Part shown: piece after piece, positions 44,171 to 53,831 of the stretch
Layout of the letters: every line of letters starts with the position of its first letter
Position numbering within the stretch: position 1 is the stretch's first letter
From: Pantoea sp050157905
GTDB taxonomy: Bacteria > Pseudomonadota > Gammaproteobacteria > Enterobacterales > Enterobacteriaceae
Direction: 5' to 3'
NCBI RefSeq assembly: GCF_050157905.1
Contig: NZ_JBKIWZ010000003.1
Span: 310,001 to 374,000 of the forward strand
DNA: 64,000 nt
Notes under the pieces: model-generated
What the model saw: the letters and a program-made list of their open reading frames with translations, nothing else
What the model was told of the DNA's origin: nothing
The model's database searches: none
Position numbers and translations under genes: made by a program

Positions 44171-45559
44171 ATGAATGAAGAATCACCGCAGTCGGTTTAT
44201 GTCCCCCGCTCTATCGCGGCGCGTAGTCGGATGTTTCGCGCCCTGCTCTATCGTGATAAAACGCCGCTGGCCATGCTATTTTGCGCCGCGCTGGTCGGCA
44301 CGCTGGTCGGCCTGGCGGGCGTGGCCTTTGCCCGTGCCGTCGAAACTATCCAGCAGTGGCGGGCCAGCACGCTGATTGCTGCACATTTTCAGGGCTGGAC
44401 GATCTACGTGGCGGCCTTCGCTATCTCCGCGCTGCTGGCAATGGTGGGCTATTTTCTGGTCAGACGCTTTGCGCCAGAGGCGGGTGGTTCCGGCATACCT
44501 GAAATTGAAGGGGCGCTGGAAGAGCTGCGGCCTGTGCGCTGGTGGCGGGTTATTCCGGTAAAGTTCTTTGGTGGTATGGGCACACTGGGTGCCGGTATGG
44601 TGCTGGGACGGGAGGGGCCCACGGTACAACTGGGCGGTAACATTGGCCGTATGGTGATCGATCTCATCGGGATGCGCAATAATGAAGCGCGGCATACCTT
44701 GCTGGCGACCGGCGCGGCGGCGGGGCTGGCAGCGGCTTTTAATGCGCCCCTGGCAGGTATCCTCTTTATTATCGAAGAGATGCGGCCACAGTTTCGCTAT
44801 AACCTGATTTCGATTAAAGCGGTTTTCACCGGCGTGATTATGGCCAGCATCGTCTATCGCTATTTCAACGGCGAACTGGCGGTGATCTCTGTAGGTAAAC
44901 TGGCAGATGCGCCGGTACAGACGCTCTGGCTTTACCTGATACTGGGAATGATCATTGGCATGGTCGGCGTGCTGTTTAATCGGCTGATCTTTCTGACACA
45001 GGATCTCTTCGCCCGTTTTTATGCCGGAAAAACGGCACGCGTGGTGCTGGCGGGCGCCCTGCTGGGCGGTGGCTGTGGCATTCTCGCACTGCTGTTTGCG
45101 CCAGGTGCAGGCGGAGGGTCAGAACTGATCCCTCAGGCGGTTCATGGCATTTTTCCGCTCACACTGCTGCTGCTGATTTTTGTTGTCAGGCTGGTCACCA
45201 CCCTGCTCTGTTTCGGCTCAGGTGCGCCAGGCGGCATTTTTGCGCCGATGCTGGCGCTGGGCACGCTGCTGGGCACCGCCTTTGGTGTGGTGATGACAGA
45301 TCTGTTCCCGCTTTACCATCTTGAAGCAGGAACCTTTGCGATAGCGGGCATGGGCGCCCTGTTTGCGGCGTCGGTTCGCGCACCGCTGACCGGCATTGTT
45401 CTGGTGCTGGAGATGACCGATAACTATCAGCTTATCCTGCCGATGATCATCACCTGCCTGGGTGCCACGCTGCTGGCACAGTTTATGGGCGGAAAGCCGC
45501 TTTATTCTTCTATCCTGGCCCGTACGCTGGCCCGCCAGACCGAAACACCCCGCCCTTGA
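44171..45559 (+). CDS. clcA: H+/Cl- antiporter ClcA
   Basis: A 462-residue CLC antiporter. The anion selectivity motif GSGIPEIEG is present, the gating glutamate lies in VLGREGPTVQLGG, and the inner proton Glu in LFIIEEMRPQF. GSGIP is the chloride signature, so this is not a fluoride-type CLC. It supports acid resistance in E. coli. A terminator lies at 45732-45762. Confidence 0.93.
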   Translation: MNEESPQSVYVPRSIAARSRMFRALLYRDKTPLAMLFCAALVGTLVGLAGVAFARAVETIQQWRASTLIAAHFQGWTIYVAAFAISALLAMVGYFLVRRFAPEAGGSGIPEIEGALEELRPVRWWRVIPVKFFGGMGTLGAGMVLGREGPTVQLGGNIGRMVIDLIGMRNNEARHTLLATGAAAGLAAAFNAPLAGILFIIEEMRPQFRYNLISIKAVFTGVIMASIVYRYFNGELAVISVGKLADAPVQTLWLYLILGMIIGMVGVLFNRLIFLTQDLFARFYAGKTARVVLAGALLGGGCGILALLFAPGAGGGSELIPQAVHGIFPLTLLLLIFVVRLVTTLLCFGSGAPGGIFAPMLALGTLLGTAFGVVMTDLFPLYHLEAGTFAIAGMGALFAASVRAPLTGIVLVLEMTDNYQLILPMIITCLGATLLAQFMGGKPLYSSILARTLARQTETPRP

Positions 45560-45731
45560 GGGCGGGTGAACCACGCAGCTATTCATCATCGAAATAGTCA
45601 GCAGGCATCTGTCACGGTGCCTGATTGATAACCCGATTAGTTTCCGGCCTTTCATTCTCCACGTCTGTCACTATCCCAAACGCAGGATTTATCAGGGTTG
45701 CCTGATCACAGAAGCTGGACGTCAGAAAGAT

Positions 45732-45762
45732 AAAAGCCCTGACTGAAACAGCCAGGGCTTTT
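45732..45762 (+). terminator. Terminator downstream of clcA
   Basis: AAAAGCCCTG pairs with CAGGGCTTTT. A GC-rich hairpin CCCGCCC/GGGCGGG overlaps the clcA stop at 45548-45565. Confidence 0.75.
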
Positions 45763-46435
45763 AGGTTACTACTGATTGAACATTTACCATTAACTGACTT
45801 AATTAAAAGATATAACTCAGGTACTGCTATTAATGAACAGATTCTGCGGATAACAGCGAACAGGATAAGGTGTCGCTGTTATTAACGGTTTAAACCACCT
45901 GAGAGTCTTTTATGAAACGAAGACAGGTCAGGCCCGTATAAATCTGCACACCCCCATCGCGATATATACTCTTTGATGCGTTGCCTTACTTTCATTACGA
46001 CATTTAAACCACAGTCGTATCCTGTCGTAAAGTCACGTTCAGAACTACGAGGCCTTACATCATCGCGACGCGATACTGCTTGATTCAGACTCAATTTAAC
46101 AGGGTTATCAGTTATTAACGAACAGTGTCTGATAGGGTTGTTAACAGAATCACCGACAATGCAGTCAGGCATTTAGTCGGCACCGTTTACTCAGAACAGA
46201 TGGCGTTCTGATATATCATGACAGCTATACGCCGCTGACAACTCTTAATCTACGCAGATAAAAAAGGTTGTCAACACTGATTTTAAAACCATGTTTAAAT
46301 ATTCAGTTATTTGCGCTTAATAGTGTTTTAAAGGCCAGTCCCTCTCTTTTTTATAACGAAACGAATTAAAAAAATTATTTCCTTTCGTTCCGGATAATTC
46401 AGCGGGTTACGATTTATTCAGCAACCTGATGAAAT

Positions 46436-46458
46436 AAAAAAGGCGCCCGCAGGCGCCC
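46436..46458 (-). terminator. Intrinsic terminator of the DJ-1-like gene
   Basis: Minus strand: GGCGCC-TGCG-GGCGCC followed by TTTTTT. Confidence 0.85.
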
Positions 46459-46477
46459 TCTCAGAACGGATATCTGT

Positions 46478-47158
46478 TTATTTCGCCAGCGTCGACAGCA
46501 ACACCTTCGCCGTTTCCGCCGAGGAGCCGGGATTCTGTCCGGTAATCAACAGACCATCCTGCACGGTATAGGATTGCCAGTCATCTCCGCGTGAATAGAG
46601 GCCACCGTTTTCTTTCAGGGCATCTTCCACCAGGAACGGCACCACATCGGTCAGTCCAACGCCCTCTTCTTCACTGTTGGTGAATCCGGTGACCTTTTTG
46701 CCCTTAACCAGCGGTGTGCCATCCGCATTTTTAACGTGACGCAGTACGCCAGGCGCATGACAGACCAGCGCAACGGGTTTGCCCGCCTGCAGGGTCTGCT
46801 CAATCAGCGAAATGGAGTGCTCGTCGTTCGCCAGATCCCACAGTGGACCATGACCGCCCGGATAGAAAACGGCATCGAAAGCGGCCTGGTCGACACTATT
46901 CAGCGGTACGGTTGAGGCCAGTGCGGCCTGCGCCTTGCTGTCAGCATGGAAGCGGCGAGTCTCATCCGTCTGAGAATCCGGTTCATCACTTTTCGGATCC
47001 AGCGGAGGCTGACCCCCTTTCGGGGATGCCAGCGTAATCTCTGCTCCCGCATCCAGAAACGCATAGTAAGGCGCGGCAAGCTCTTCCAGCCAGAAACCGG
47101 TTTTCTTACCGGTGTTACCCAACTCGTCATGCGAGGTCAACACCATCAAAATTTTCAT
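46478..47158 (-). CDS. DJ-1/PfpI family protein (Hsp31-like)
   Basis: A 226-residue class I glutamine-amidotransferase-fold protein. The nucleophile elbow cysteine is in VALVCHAPGVL and the catalytic Glu partner region is ASPKGGQPPLDPKSDEPD, with FYPGGHGPLWDLAND. Members are chaperone/glyoxalase III-type (Hsp31/YDR533C). C-terminal LITGQNPGSSAETAKVLL is the family end. Likely protects against methylglyoxal. Single gene, ATG at 47158 behind GGAG. Confidence 0.9.
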   Translation of the reverse strand: MKILMVLTSHDELGNTGKKTGFWLEELAAPYYAFLDAGAEITLASPKGGQPPLDPKSDEPDSQTDETRRFHADSKAQAALASTVPLNSVDQAAFDAVFYPGGHGPLWDLANDEHSISLIEQTLQAGKPVALVCHAPGVLRHVKNADGTPLVKGKKVTGFTNSEEEGVGLTDVVPFLVEDALKENGGLYSRGDDWQSYTVQDGLLITGQNPGSSAETAKVLLSTLAK

Positions 47159-47563
47159 TTCCGCTCCATTTCACAGTCTGTGGTTGAGGTTCCGGGATAG
47201 TCAGAATCGGCGTGCGCCTCGCCCCTGGCTGCGTGACACCTGGCTGGGACGGGATCCTGACTATTCAGGTCATTTATTTCTTAAATTTCAGTCATTCACA
47301 TAACATTATAGCTTAACCCGTGTGACCTGATTTCTCAGACCCCTCTGCTAATGATAAGAGAAGCGCGCCGCGTCACGCGCGCTGTTGAGCACCGGTTATT
47401 GCGCAGCCCATACGCTCAAAGGCGCTTAACCGGGCAGGTAAACCTCAACGCCACGCAATTCATTCCTGTTCGTTTCCGGATGCGGGCGACGCCGAAAGCA
47501 GAACAGCTGGCGGACAGATGAACAACGTATGGGATCGCTGAAGAGCTACTCCGGATTCAGGCC

Positions 47564-47600
47564 AGTAAAAAAGGCTGCCCTGAAGGCAGCCTTTTTTACT
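47564..47600. terminator. Bidirectional terminator before the MFS gene end
   Basis: AGTAAAAAAGGCTGCC pairs with its complement ending in TTTTTTACT. On the minus strand it ends the MFS gene at 47604. Confidence 0.9.
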
Positions 47601-47603
47601 GGC

Positions 47604-48806
47604 TCAGGCGAGCCGGGCAGCCGGTGAGTGGCCGGTGCGCCACCACAGAATCAGCGCAGCCAGGGCAATAACGCCGAGAACCGCAAAGGCGGTGCTGTAA
47701 GAGTAACGCGCGGCGATCATCCCGGTCATGGCGGGGCTCAGCGCCGCGCCTGCGCCCTGCATCAGCATAATGACGCTCTGTCCGGCGTTGACATGCCCTG
47801 TTCCGCGCAGCAAAGAAACGATATAACCCGGCACCGCCACCCCAAGGATTCCGGCTGCAACGCCATCCAGTACCTGAACGGGAATGACAAAGATGGGCCC
47901 GGCAAAACTCGCCGCGATAACAGCACGCAGCGGCAAAATCATCAGGGCAATCAGGATAAAGAGACGAAAACCGTGCGTCTCGACACGCTTAGAAACCCAC
48001 AGCGCAACCGGGATCATGACCAGCTGAGAGATCACGACCGTGGCAGCCGCGTAAAGACCCGGGCTTACCGCTGACTGTCCTCCCTCAGAAGCGACACGCA
48101 TGCTCAGCATTGGCAGTAACGCGGCATTGGCGAGATGAAACAGCAGCAGCGTGACACCGGCGATCATCAGCGCCGGTTTGCGCATCAGCACCGCCAGGCC
48201 CAGCGCAGGCTGGCGTTCCTCATGCTGCTCATAGCCACGCGCCACCTCGTTATCGATCTCATCACCACGTATTGCCAGCGTGGCGAAAGCGGCGAAAATC
48301 GCCATTACCGTCATCAGAATAAAAACACCGCCCATTCCCCAGTACCAGGCGGAGAACCCGGCCAGTAAGGCCGCTATGGTGTTACCGCCATGATTAAAGG
48401 CTTCGTTGCGGCCCATCTGCTGGTTAAAGCCTCGCTGGCCGGTTAGCCCCAGTGTAATCCCCGCGACGGTCGGACCGATAAACGCCGCCGCAATGCCCGC
48501 CACAATCTGAGACACCATTGCTGTCCAGGTCTGATTGCTGTACCACAGCAGTAGCGTGGCGACGGTGATGACCAGACAGCCCACCAGCACGATCATCTTT
48601 TTATAACGGGTGGCGTCAACGGCGATCCCGGCCGGCAGCGTAGCAAGAAGGCCAGCGATGCCGCCGCAGGTCATCACCAGACCGATTTCGTCAGGACGCC
48701 AGTGTCGTTCCGTCAGAAAGATGCCCAGAAACGGCCCCAGGCCGTCGCGGACATCAGCCAGAAAAAAACTCATCAGGCAGAGCGCGTAGAGTGAACGCTT
48801 AGACAT
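47604..48806 (-). CDS. MFS transporter
   Basis: A 400-residue major facilitator with twelve helices. The N-terminal segment is SLYALCLMSFFLADVRDGLG, then GLVMTCGGIAGLLATLPAGI and the motif-A-like loop DATRYKKM. TVAGITLGLTGQRGFNQQMG is a conserved region of a drug/sugar efflux subgroup. I chose the ATG at 48806 (MSKRSLYALC), preceded by AAGGGATAT; the earlier start at 48884 has no ribosome site and lies in the promoter. Substrate unknown. Confidence 0.88.
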   Translation of the reverse strand: MSKRSLYALCLMSFFLADVRDGLGPFLGIFLTERHWRPDEIGLVMTCGGIAGLLATLPAGIAVDATRYKKMIVLVGCLVITVATLLLWYSNQTWTAMVSQIVAGIAAAFIGPTVAGITLGLTGQRGFNQQMGRNEAFNHGGNTIAALLAGFSAWYWGMGGVFILMTVMAIFAAFATLAIRGDEIDNEVARGYEQHEERQPALGLAVLMRKPALMIAGVTLLLFHLANAALLPMLSMRVASEGGQSAVSPGLYAAATVVISQLVMIPVALWVSKRVETHGFRLFILIALMILPLRAVIAASFAGPIFVIPVQVLDGVAAGILGVAVPGYIVSLLRGTGHVNAGQSVIMLMQGAGAALSPAMTGMIAARYSYSTAFAVLGVIALAALILWWRTGHSPAARLA

Positions 48807-48906
48807 ATCATATCCCTTGAAGGTAAGTGTTAAAGAGAGTGGCGCTTCGGTTAAAAAATTATGTGCTACAACCCGGAAAGTCACACTCTGTTATAGTAAC
48901 AAAATG

Positions 48907-48942
48907 AAAAAGCCACCCGTAATACTATACGAGTGGCTTTTT
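48907..48942 (-). terminator. Intrinsic terminator of the nitroreductase gene
   Basis: AAAAAGCCAC pairs with GTGGCTTTTT, with an inner CGT/ACG, downstream of the stop at 48971. Confidence 0.85.
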
Positions 48943-48970
48943 GCTTTTCAGACCTCAGAAAAAGAGCGGA

Positions 48971-49711
48971 CTATTTATCTGTTCCGAAACCCTGTTTCAG
49001 TAGTGCAGGCAGGACGTCCGGGAAGTAGATGTGTCTGTAGTAACCACTGACGCTGTCACTCCAGCTTTCGCCGTCGCTGCGACCAATGTTTTTCCAGTGC
49101 TGAACCATTTCATCGTTATAAGCCGCAATCTGCTGTGCCAGGCCCTGCGTCTGGTAAGTTTCATCATGGCGGAACGTCGCCAGCGGTAAACGCGGTTTCT
49201 GATGCGCAGGCTCATCAACATGACCGATGACCACGCCCGCTACCGGGAAAGTCAGGGGCGGCAGCTCAAGTAGTGAAATCATCGCCTGTGGATCGCGACG
49301 AATTCCGCCAATCGGCACGATGCCCAGCCCTTCTGCCCGCGCAGCGGCCATGACCGACCCCAACGCAATACCGATATCGGTTGCACCCGACACGATACTT
49401 TCAATGCTTTCATGCGCAATCTGCTGCTGACCGACCGCGTCGATCGCCACTGCTGATTTATGCATATCCAGTACGAAAGTGATAAAGATGGGGGCTTTCG
49501 CGATCCACGGCTGGCCACCTGCAATAGCGGCGATCTCAGCGCGGCGTCCGGCATCACGGGTAATGACAACTGAAACCTGCTGTGAGTTGACGGAGGTGGG
49601 TGCGCGATAAGCGGTGCTGATAATACGATCCAGCACAGCCTCGTCGACGGGCCGCTCGGTAAAACTGCGTTCACTTTTATGGCTGGTGAAAATATCAATC
49701 AAATCGCTCAT
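48971..49711 (-). CDS. NADPH-dependent nitroreductase (NfsA-like)
   Basis: A 246-residue FMN oxidoreductase of the NfsA/FRP family. FMN-binding features: SHKSERSFTERPV at the start, STAYRAPTSVNSQQVSVV, LGIVPIGGIRRDP and HWKNIGRSDGESW with a long C-terminal Lys/Arg helix. It reduces quinones or nitro compounds with NADPH. I set the start at 49711 with GGAGGAACC directly upstream; extending it to 50089 would read through low-quality sequence. It is single. Confidence 0.9.
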   Translation of the reverse strand: MSDLIDIFTSHKSERSFTERPVDEAVLDRIISTAYRAPTSVNSQQVSVVITRDAGRRAEIAAIAGGQPWIAKAPIFITFVLDMHKSAVAIDAVGQQQIAHESIESIVSGATDIGIALGSVMAAARAEGLGIVPIGGIRRDPQAMISLLELPPLTFPVAGVVIGHVDEPAHQKPRLPLATFRHDETYQTQGLAQQIAAYNDEMVQHWKNIGRSDGESWSDSVSGYYRHIYFPDVLPALLKQGFGTDK

Positions 49712-49904
49712 GGTTCCTCCCATAGAAAGCGCAACTATAACAGTACAGTGCATACATGCTTGGTAATTCGAGGGTTTTTGGGCGGGCTTTTGTAACTGTT
49801 TTTTAGTATTTACACGTATATGTACGCTTCTGAAAACCAGGGTGAAAGTCACTGGATTTATATTACCGGCCTGAACGGATCTTATACCGTTACAATCGTT
49901 ATGG

Positions 49905-50099
49905 TCACTTTTCCCGGCACGATGATTCCCTCCAGTCCATCCCCTCGATAGTCTCGCCATCCTGGGTGCTAATCCCCGTATTGAACAGTTTCTGCCGCTG
50001 AGTGTAATCGCCGAGCTGGAATGCCACTTTGTCGCCCGGCTTGCCTTACACCGTTCTGTCCACCATTGCCAATCCAGACGGCGTCTCAATCATCAACAT
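49905..50099 (-). pseudogene. Remnant reading frame with internal stop
   Basis: A minus-strand frame from ATG 50099 reads MLMIETPSGLAMVDRTV, then a TAA at 50046-50048, then GKPGDKVAFQLGDYTQRQKL onward to a TGA at 49905-49907. The sequence looks protein-like across the stop, so it may be the relic of a gene, but I recognise no family. It lies just outside the broken umuC. Confidence 0.3.
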
Positions 50100-50240
50100 G
50101 TGAGACGGGTGAGGCATTAAATTCTGTTGAGAGTCTTGATCGCAATATATGTAATATAAGTCAGACCTGACGTCCGCTTGTGGCACATAGCCCCTTTACA
50201 CTAAATAATGCCCTGTCCATTTTCGCTTTATCAGTAATGG

Positions 50241-51274
50241 CTATTTTATTCCCGGAATATCTTTCAGCCTTGTTGTATAGCGTGGCGACAACCTTTCGCG
50301 CTTCATCTGCCATGAGCTGTCGCGCTCTCCCTGCCCTGCAAACCAGACTTTTCCTTTTCCTGAGCGATTAATGCCGTCCAGTGCCGCCATCAAGGCGTCT
50401 GCATTCGCACGCGGCTGCTGCTCACTGAACATGTCAAACTGCGCCACGCCTGACTGGTAAAAATCACCCAGCATGACACCGGCTTTGGCATACCGGTAGC
50501 CATCCCGCCAGATAGCTGAAAGCCCCCGAAGCGCCAGGTCAATAATGTCGCGCGTATCGTTCGTCGGATAATCGCTGATACGTGAGGCGGTATTTGAATA
50601 TTGTGGTTCATTACCATGACGGGCAGTAGCGATGGAGACACTGATTAGCCTGCAGCGCGAGTTCTGCTCCCTGAGCTTTTCTGCCGCGCGTGTGGCATAC
50701 AGCACGACTGCCTGCTGCATGTCTTCAGGTTTTTCGACTCTTTCACCAAAAGATCGCGAGTTCAGTATGTGCTGTTTCGGCTGCGGTGCATCCTCAAGCG
50801 CGATGCAGCACTCGCCATTCAGCTCACGGGTAATACGCTCGACGATGACGTCAAAATTTTTCCGTATCATACTGATGTTACTCTCAGCCAGTTGCAGAGC
50901 CGTCGTTATTCCCAGCTGATTCATGCGCCTGCTGATGCGCAGACCAATTCCCCAGATATCACTGACGTCAGTCAGGTGCAGGAGTTTCCGCTGACGGATT
51001 CTGTCGGACAGGTCCACGACGCCGTTCGTCTGTGTCCACTTCTTTGCCGCATGGTTGGCCAGTTTTGCCAGCGTTTTTGTCGGCGCAAGCCCCACGCCGA
51101 TGATGAGTCCAGTTTCCCTGCGGATACGCTCGCGCATCTGCTGACCGTATATTTCAGGTGGTGTAAGGCTGCTGATTCCGGTGACATCCAGAAAACACTC
51201 GTCTATAGAGTAAACCTCCTGTCCCGCAGCCATTTCTCCCAGTATCGCCATCATACGTGCCGACATGTCGCCAT
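50241..51274 (-). pseudogene. umuC: umuC, 3' fragment (DNA polymerase V)
   Basis: This is the C-terminal part of a UmuC-type Y-family DNA polymerase, from codon GGC (NGDM...) at the element junction to the stop at 50241. It keeps the SIDE catalytic motif (YSIDECFLD), the palm/thumb (IIGVGLAPTKTLAKLANHAAK, ISDYPTNDT) and the C-terminal little finger, ending DIPGIK. It lacks the N-terminal 76 residues with the first catalytic Asp, which lie 11 kb away at 62259-62487. Hence no functional polymerase is made from this copy. An ATG at 51266 could start a short product, but it would be inactive. Confidence 0.9.
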
Positions 51275-51278
51275 TTAT

Positions 51279-51289
51279 GTGGAATGCAA
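51279..51289 (+). repeat. Element left terminal inverted repeat
   Basis: GTGGAATGCAA, paired with the right end in inverted orientation. Probably a recombinase-binding arm. Confidence 0.85.
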
Positions 51290-51516
51290 TTTAAACAAAA
51301 AAAATGAGCAACTATTCCTCATGGACTGAAATCCAGAGCCCCACTTATTCAGCCTTAAATTGCTGCAGTTTACCTCCGCTCAGAGCATAAAGAAGTGAAC
51401 TGGTAAGACATAGCCGGAAAATCGATTTCCCTGAGAGGGGGTTATCTGCCATGCTTCTTCTGAAGCCCTTAAGCGGGCAATGAGTCTTATCCCTTACCAC
51501 CCCCTATGCAGGAAAA

Positions 51517-52518
51517 ATGATGATAAAAAAATACAGGATCCCGGGACTGACCGCGGTGGCGCTTCTTCTCATCAGCACCCTCGCCGGTGCCGCAGAGGCG
51601 CGCTGGACGTTTGACGGCGATATCCACAACAATTCTCTTGCTGTCAGTCCCGATGAAAAAACGGCGGTGGCCTCCTACAGTGAGCGCCCTGACGTGGTGG
51701 TTTACGACCTGGTTAACGGCAAAGTCAGAAAGGTGCTGAAGGGATACGTCACGCCCCGCAATGCGCTTTTCTCCCCCGACGGGAAGGCTGTATATCTTTC
51801 AGACAGCAGCCTCGGCGTGGTCAGAAAAATCAGCACCGGGACGCTTGACGTGGAGACCACGCTGCCGCTGGGGGCCGGGGCATTCGGTACAGCCATCAGC
51901 CGTGACGGTCAGCGTCTGTATGTGAATAACGAAGCCGCCAGCACACTCTCGGTGTATGACCTGACCCACAACCGGCCCGTTTCGGTTGTGACGGGTTTTG
52001 CTCAGCCCCGTCAGGGCATCAAAATCAGCCCGGACGGCAAAACCGTCTACGTCACCAACTTTAAGGGCGATAAAATCACCCTCGTTGACGCCGTAACGGG
52101 TGAGATTCGCGGCGAGATAACCGGCTTCAGCAAGCTGCGCGCCATTTCTGTCAGCGCCGACGGCCGCACGCTTTACGCGGCTAACAGCGGGAGCAACACC
52201 ATCGCAGTGGTTGACACGCAGAAGCGCGCCATTACGGCAACCATTCCCGTGGGGCAGGACCCTTACGGTGCCGCCCTGACACCGGATAACCGCTATGTTT
52301 ACAGCGGCAACCTGGGTGACAACAGCCTCTCCGTTATTGATACCGCCGCCGGTAAGGTGGTCGCCACTGTTACCGGACTGGATGCGCCCCGTCAGGCCAT
52401 CGTTTTCAGTAAAGACAGTGCCCGCGCGTGGGTGCTGAATAAAGACCTCAGTATTTCGGTGGTTGACCTGAAACAGAACCGCGTCACGGCCACGATTAAA
52501 AGCCCGCCGAAGGCCTGA
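51517..52518 (+). CDS. Exported beta-propeller (YncE-like) protein
   Basis: A 333-residue secreted propeller. Signal peptide (LTAVALLLISTLAGAAEA, cleavage near residue 26), then about seven blades with repeated core motifs: SPDEKTAVAS, SPDGKAVYLS, SRDGQRLYVN, SPDGKTVYVT, SADGRTLYAAN, TPDNRYVYSGN, SKDSARAWVLN. YncE-family propellers are periplasmic and bind DNA or act as scaffolds; no catalytic residue is visible. It is the first gene of the left block of the element, 240 bases inside the left end, and has its own hairpin at 52526. It has no direct link to fluoride. Confidence 0.8.
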   Translation: MMIKKYRIPGLTAVALLLISTLAGAAEARWTFDGDIHNNSLAVSPDEKTAVASYSERPDVVVYDLVNGKVRKVLKGYVTPRNALFSPDGKAVYLSDSSLGVVRKISTGTLDVETTLPLGAGAFGTAISRDGQRLYVNNEAASTLSVYDLTHNRPVSVVTGFAQPRQGIKISPDGKTVYVTNFKGDKITLVDAVTGEIRGEITGFSKLRAISVSADGRTLYAANSGSNTIAVVDTQKRAITATIPVGQDPYGAALTPDNRYVYSGNLGDNSLSVIDTAAGKVVATVTGLDAPRQAIVFSKDSARAWVLNKDLSISVVDLKQNRVTATIKSPPKA

Positions 52519-52525
52519 TTCAGTC

Positions 52526-52572
52526 CCTCCCTCACTCCGGTGCAGTAACAGTCTTTCGCAGGGTGAGGGAGG
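52526..52572 (+). terminator. Hairpin downstream of the propeller gene
   Basis: CCTCCCTCAC pairs with GTGAGGGAGG. The loop is 27 bases and no long T-run follows, so termination is uncertain. Confidence 0.4.
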
Positions 52573-52670
52573 ATAAACCACTTTTACAGATTTATTTTAG
52601 CTGAATAACCTGTTTTAAAGATTTACGTCTGCATGCCTATACTGTTTCTGTTTACACAGGAGATCCCGGC

Positions 52671-53831
52671 ATGAACGATAAAATATTTACCCTGCATAAC
52701 GGAGCACGCCCGCTGAGCGCGCTGAGCAGCCCGAAAGAGGCCATACGTCAGTTCACGCCAAACTGGTTCGCCGCCACCATGGGAACCGGTATCCTGTCGC
52801 TGTCTCTGGCGCAGTTCCCCTGGCCGGTTCCGGGATTGCGCCTCGTCGCGGAAGGGCTGTGGATGTTTAACATCCTGCTGTTCAGCGTTTTTGCCGTGAT
52901 GTATCTGGCCCGCTGGGTCATGTACTTCGGTGAGGCAAAGCGCATCTTCGGCCATTCAACCGTGTCCATGTTCTTCGGCACCATCCCGATGGGCATGGCG
53001 ACCATCATCAACGGCCTGCTGGCGTTCGGTCTTCCCCGGTGGGGCGCAGACGTCATTCCGGTGGCGCACGCCCTGTGGTGGCTGGACGTGGCGATGTCGC
53101 TGCTGTGCGGCGTGTGTATTCCTTACATGATGTTTACCCGGCAGCAGCACAGCATTGACCAGATGACGGCCGTCTGGTTACTGCCGGTTGTGGCTGCCGA
53201 GGTCGCAGCGGTCAGCGGCGGCCTGCTGGCGCCGCACATTGCCGACACCCACGCGCAGCTCGGCATCATTATTACCAGCTACGTGCTGTGGGCTTACTCC
53301 GTACCGGTGGCGCTGAGCATCCTTGCCATCCTGCTGCTGCGTATGGCCCTGCACAAGCTGCCGCACGAAAGCATGGCAGCCTCAAGCTGGCTGGCCCTGG
53401 GGCCGATTGGCACCGGTTCGCTCGGTATGCTGGTCATCGGCGGCGATGCGCCCGGGGTGTTTGCCGCGGCGGGCATGCCGGAAATCGCTCACATCGCGCA
53501 GGGCGTGGGGTTCGTTGCCGGCATTCTCTTCTGGGGCTGCGGCCTGTGGTGGATGCTGCTGGCCACGCTGATAACCGTGCGATACTTTCGTGAAGGCATT
53601 CCGTTCAACCTGGGATGGTGGGGCTTTACCTTCCCGCTGGGCGTGTACACCGTCGCCACGCTGAAGCTGTCCACCCTCGTTGACCTGGCGTTCTTTAAAG
53701 GCTTCGGCGCGCTTCTTGTCGTCATGCTGGCCGCCATGTGGCTGCTTGTCGCTGTGAAGACGGTGCGCGGGGCATGGAGCGGGAAACTCTTTGTTTCCCC
53801 CTGCCTGGCAGGCCTGGACCGGAAGTCGTGA
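52671..53831 (+). CDS. TDT/SLAC1-family transporter (TehA-like)
   Basis: A 386-residue inner-membrane protein with ten helices of the TDT family, which holds TehA, SLAC1-type anion channels and dicarboxylate/sulfite carriers. N-terminal FTPNWFAATMGTGILSLSL and the repeated helix pattern LGPIGTGSLGMLVIGGD match the family. Aromatic gating residues lie near FPLGVYTVATLKLSTLVD. The stop overlaps the GTG start of the next gene. Its presence in a fluoride element could mean anion handling, but this is inference; tellurite or organic acids are equally possible. Confidence 0.85.
   Translation: MNDKIFTLHNGARPLSALSSPKEAIRQFTPNWFAATMGTGILSLSLAQFPWPVPGLRLVAEGLWMFNILLFSVFAVMYLARWVMYFGEAKRIFGHSTVSMFFGTIPMGMATIINGLLAFGLPRWGADVIPVAHALWWLDVAMSLLCGVCIPYMMFTRQQHSIDQMTAVWLLPVVAAEVAAVSGGLLAPHIADTHAQLGIIITSYVLWAYSVPVALSILAILLLRMALHKLPHESMAASSWLALGPIGTGSLGMLVIGGDAPGVFAAAGMPEIAHIAQGVGFVAGILFWGCGLWWMLLATLITVRYFREGIPFNLGWWGFTFPLGVYTVATLKLSTLVDLAFFKGFGALLVVMLAAMWLLVAVKTVRGAWSGKLFVSPCLAGLDRKS

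Larger units (their letters stand above)
45560..46477. other. A/T-rich spacer of about 900 bases
   Basis: It contains the hairpins after clcA and the terminator of the DJ-1-like gene. Otherwise I see no supported gene; a minus-strand frame at 45882-46172 has no family signal. Confidence 0.35.

Noticed and set aside
44171..45559. ClcA as a second fluoride exporter
   Set aside because: The motif GSGIP and GREGP are those of chloride CLC antiporters, not of the fluoride-specific CLC-F group, and it lies outside the element.
45882..46172. Minus-strand frame of 96 codons in the A/T-rich spacer after clcA
   Set aside because: Composition and sequence look random and no ribosome site is present.
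51440..51516. Second fluoride riboswitch before the propeller gene
   Set aside because: The leader lacks the GATGGCGTTC and AACCGC elements of the crcB motif.
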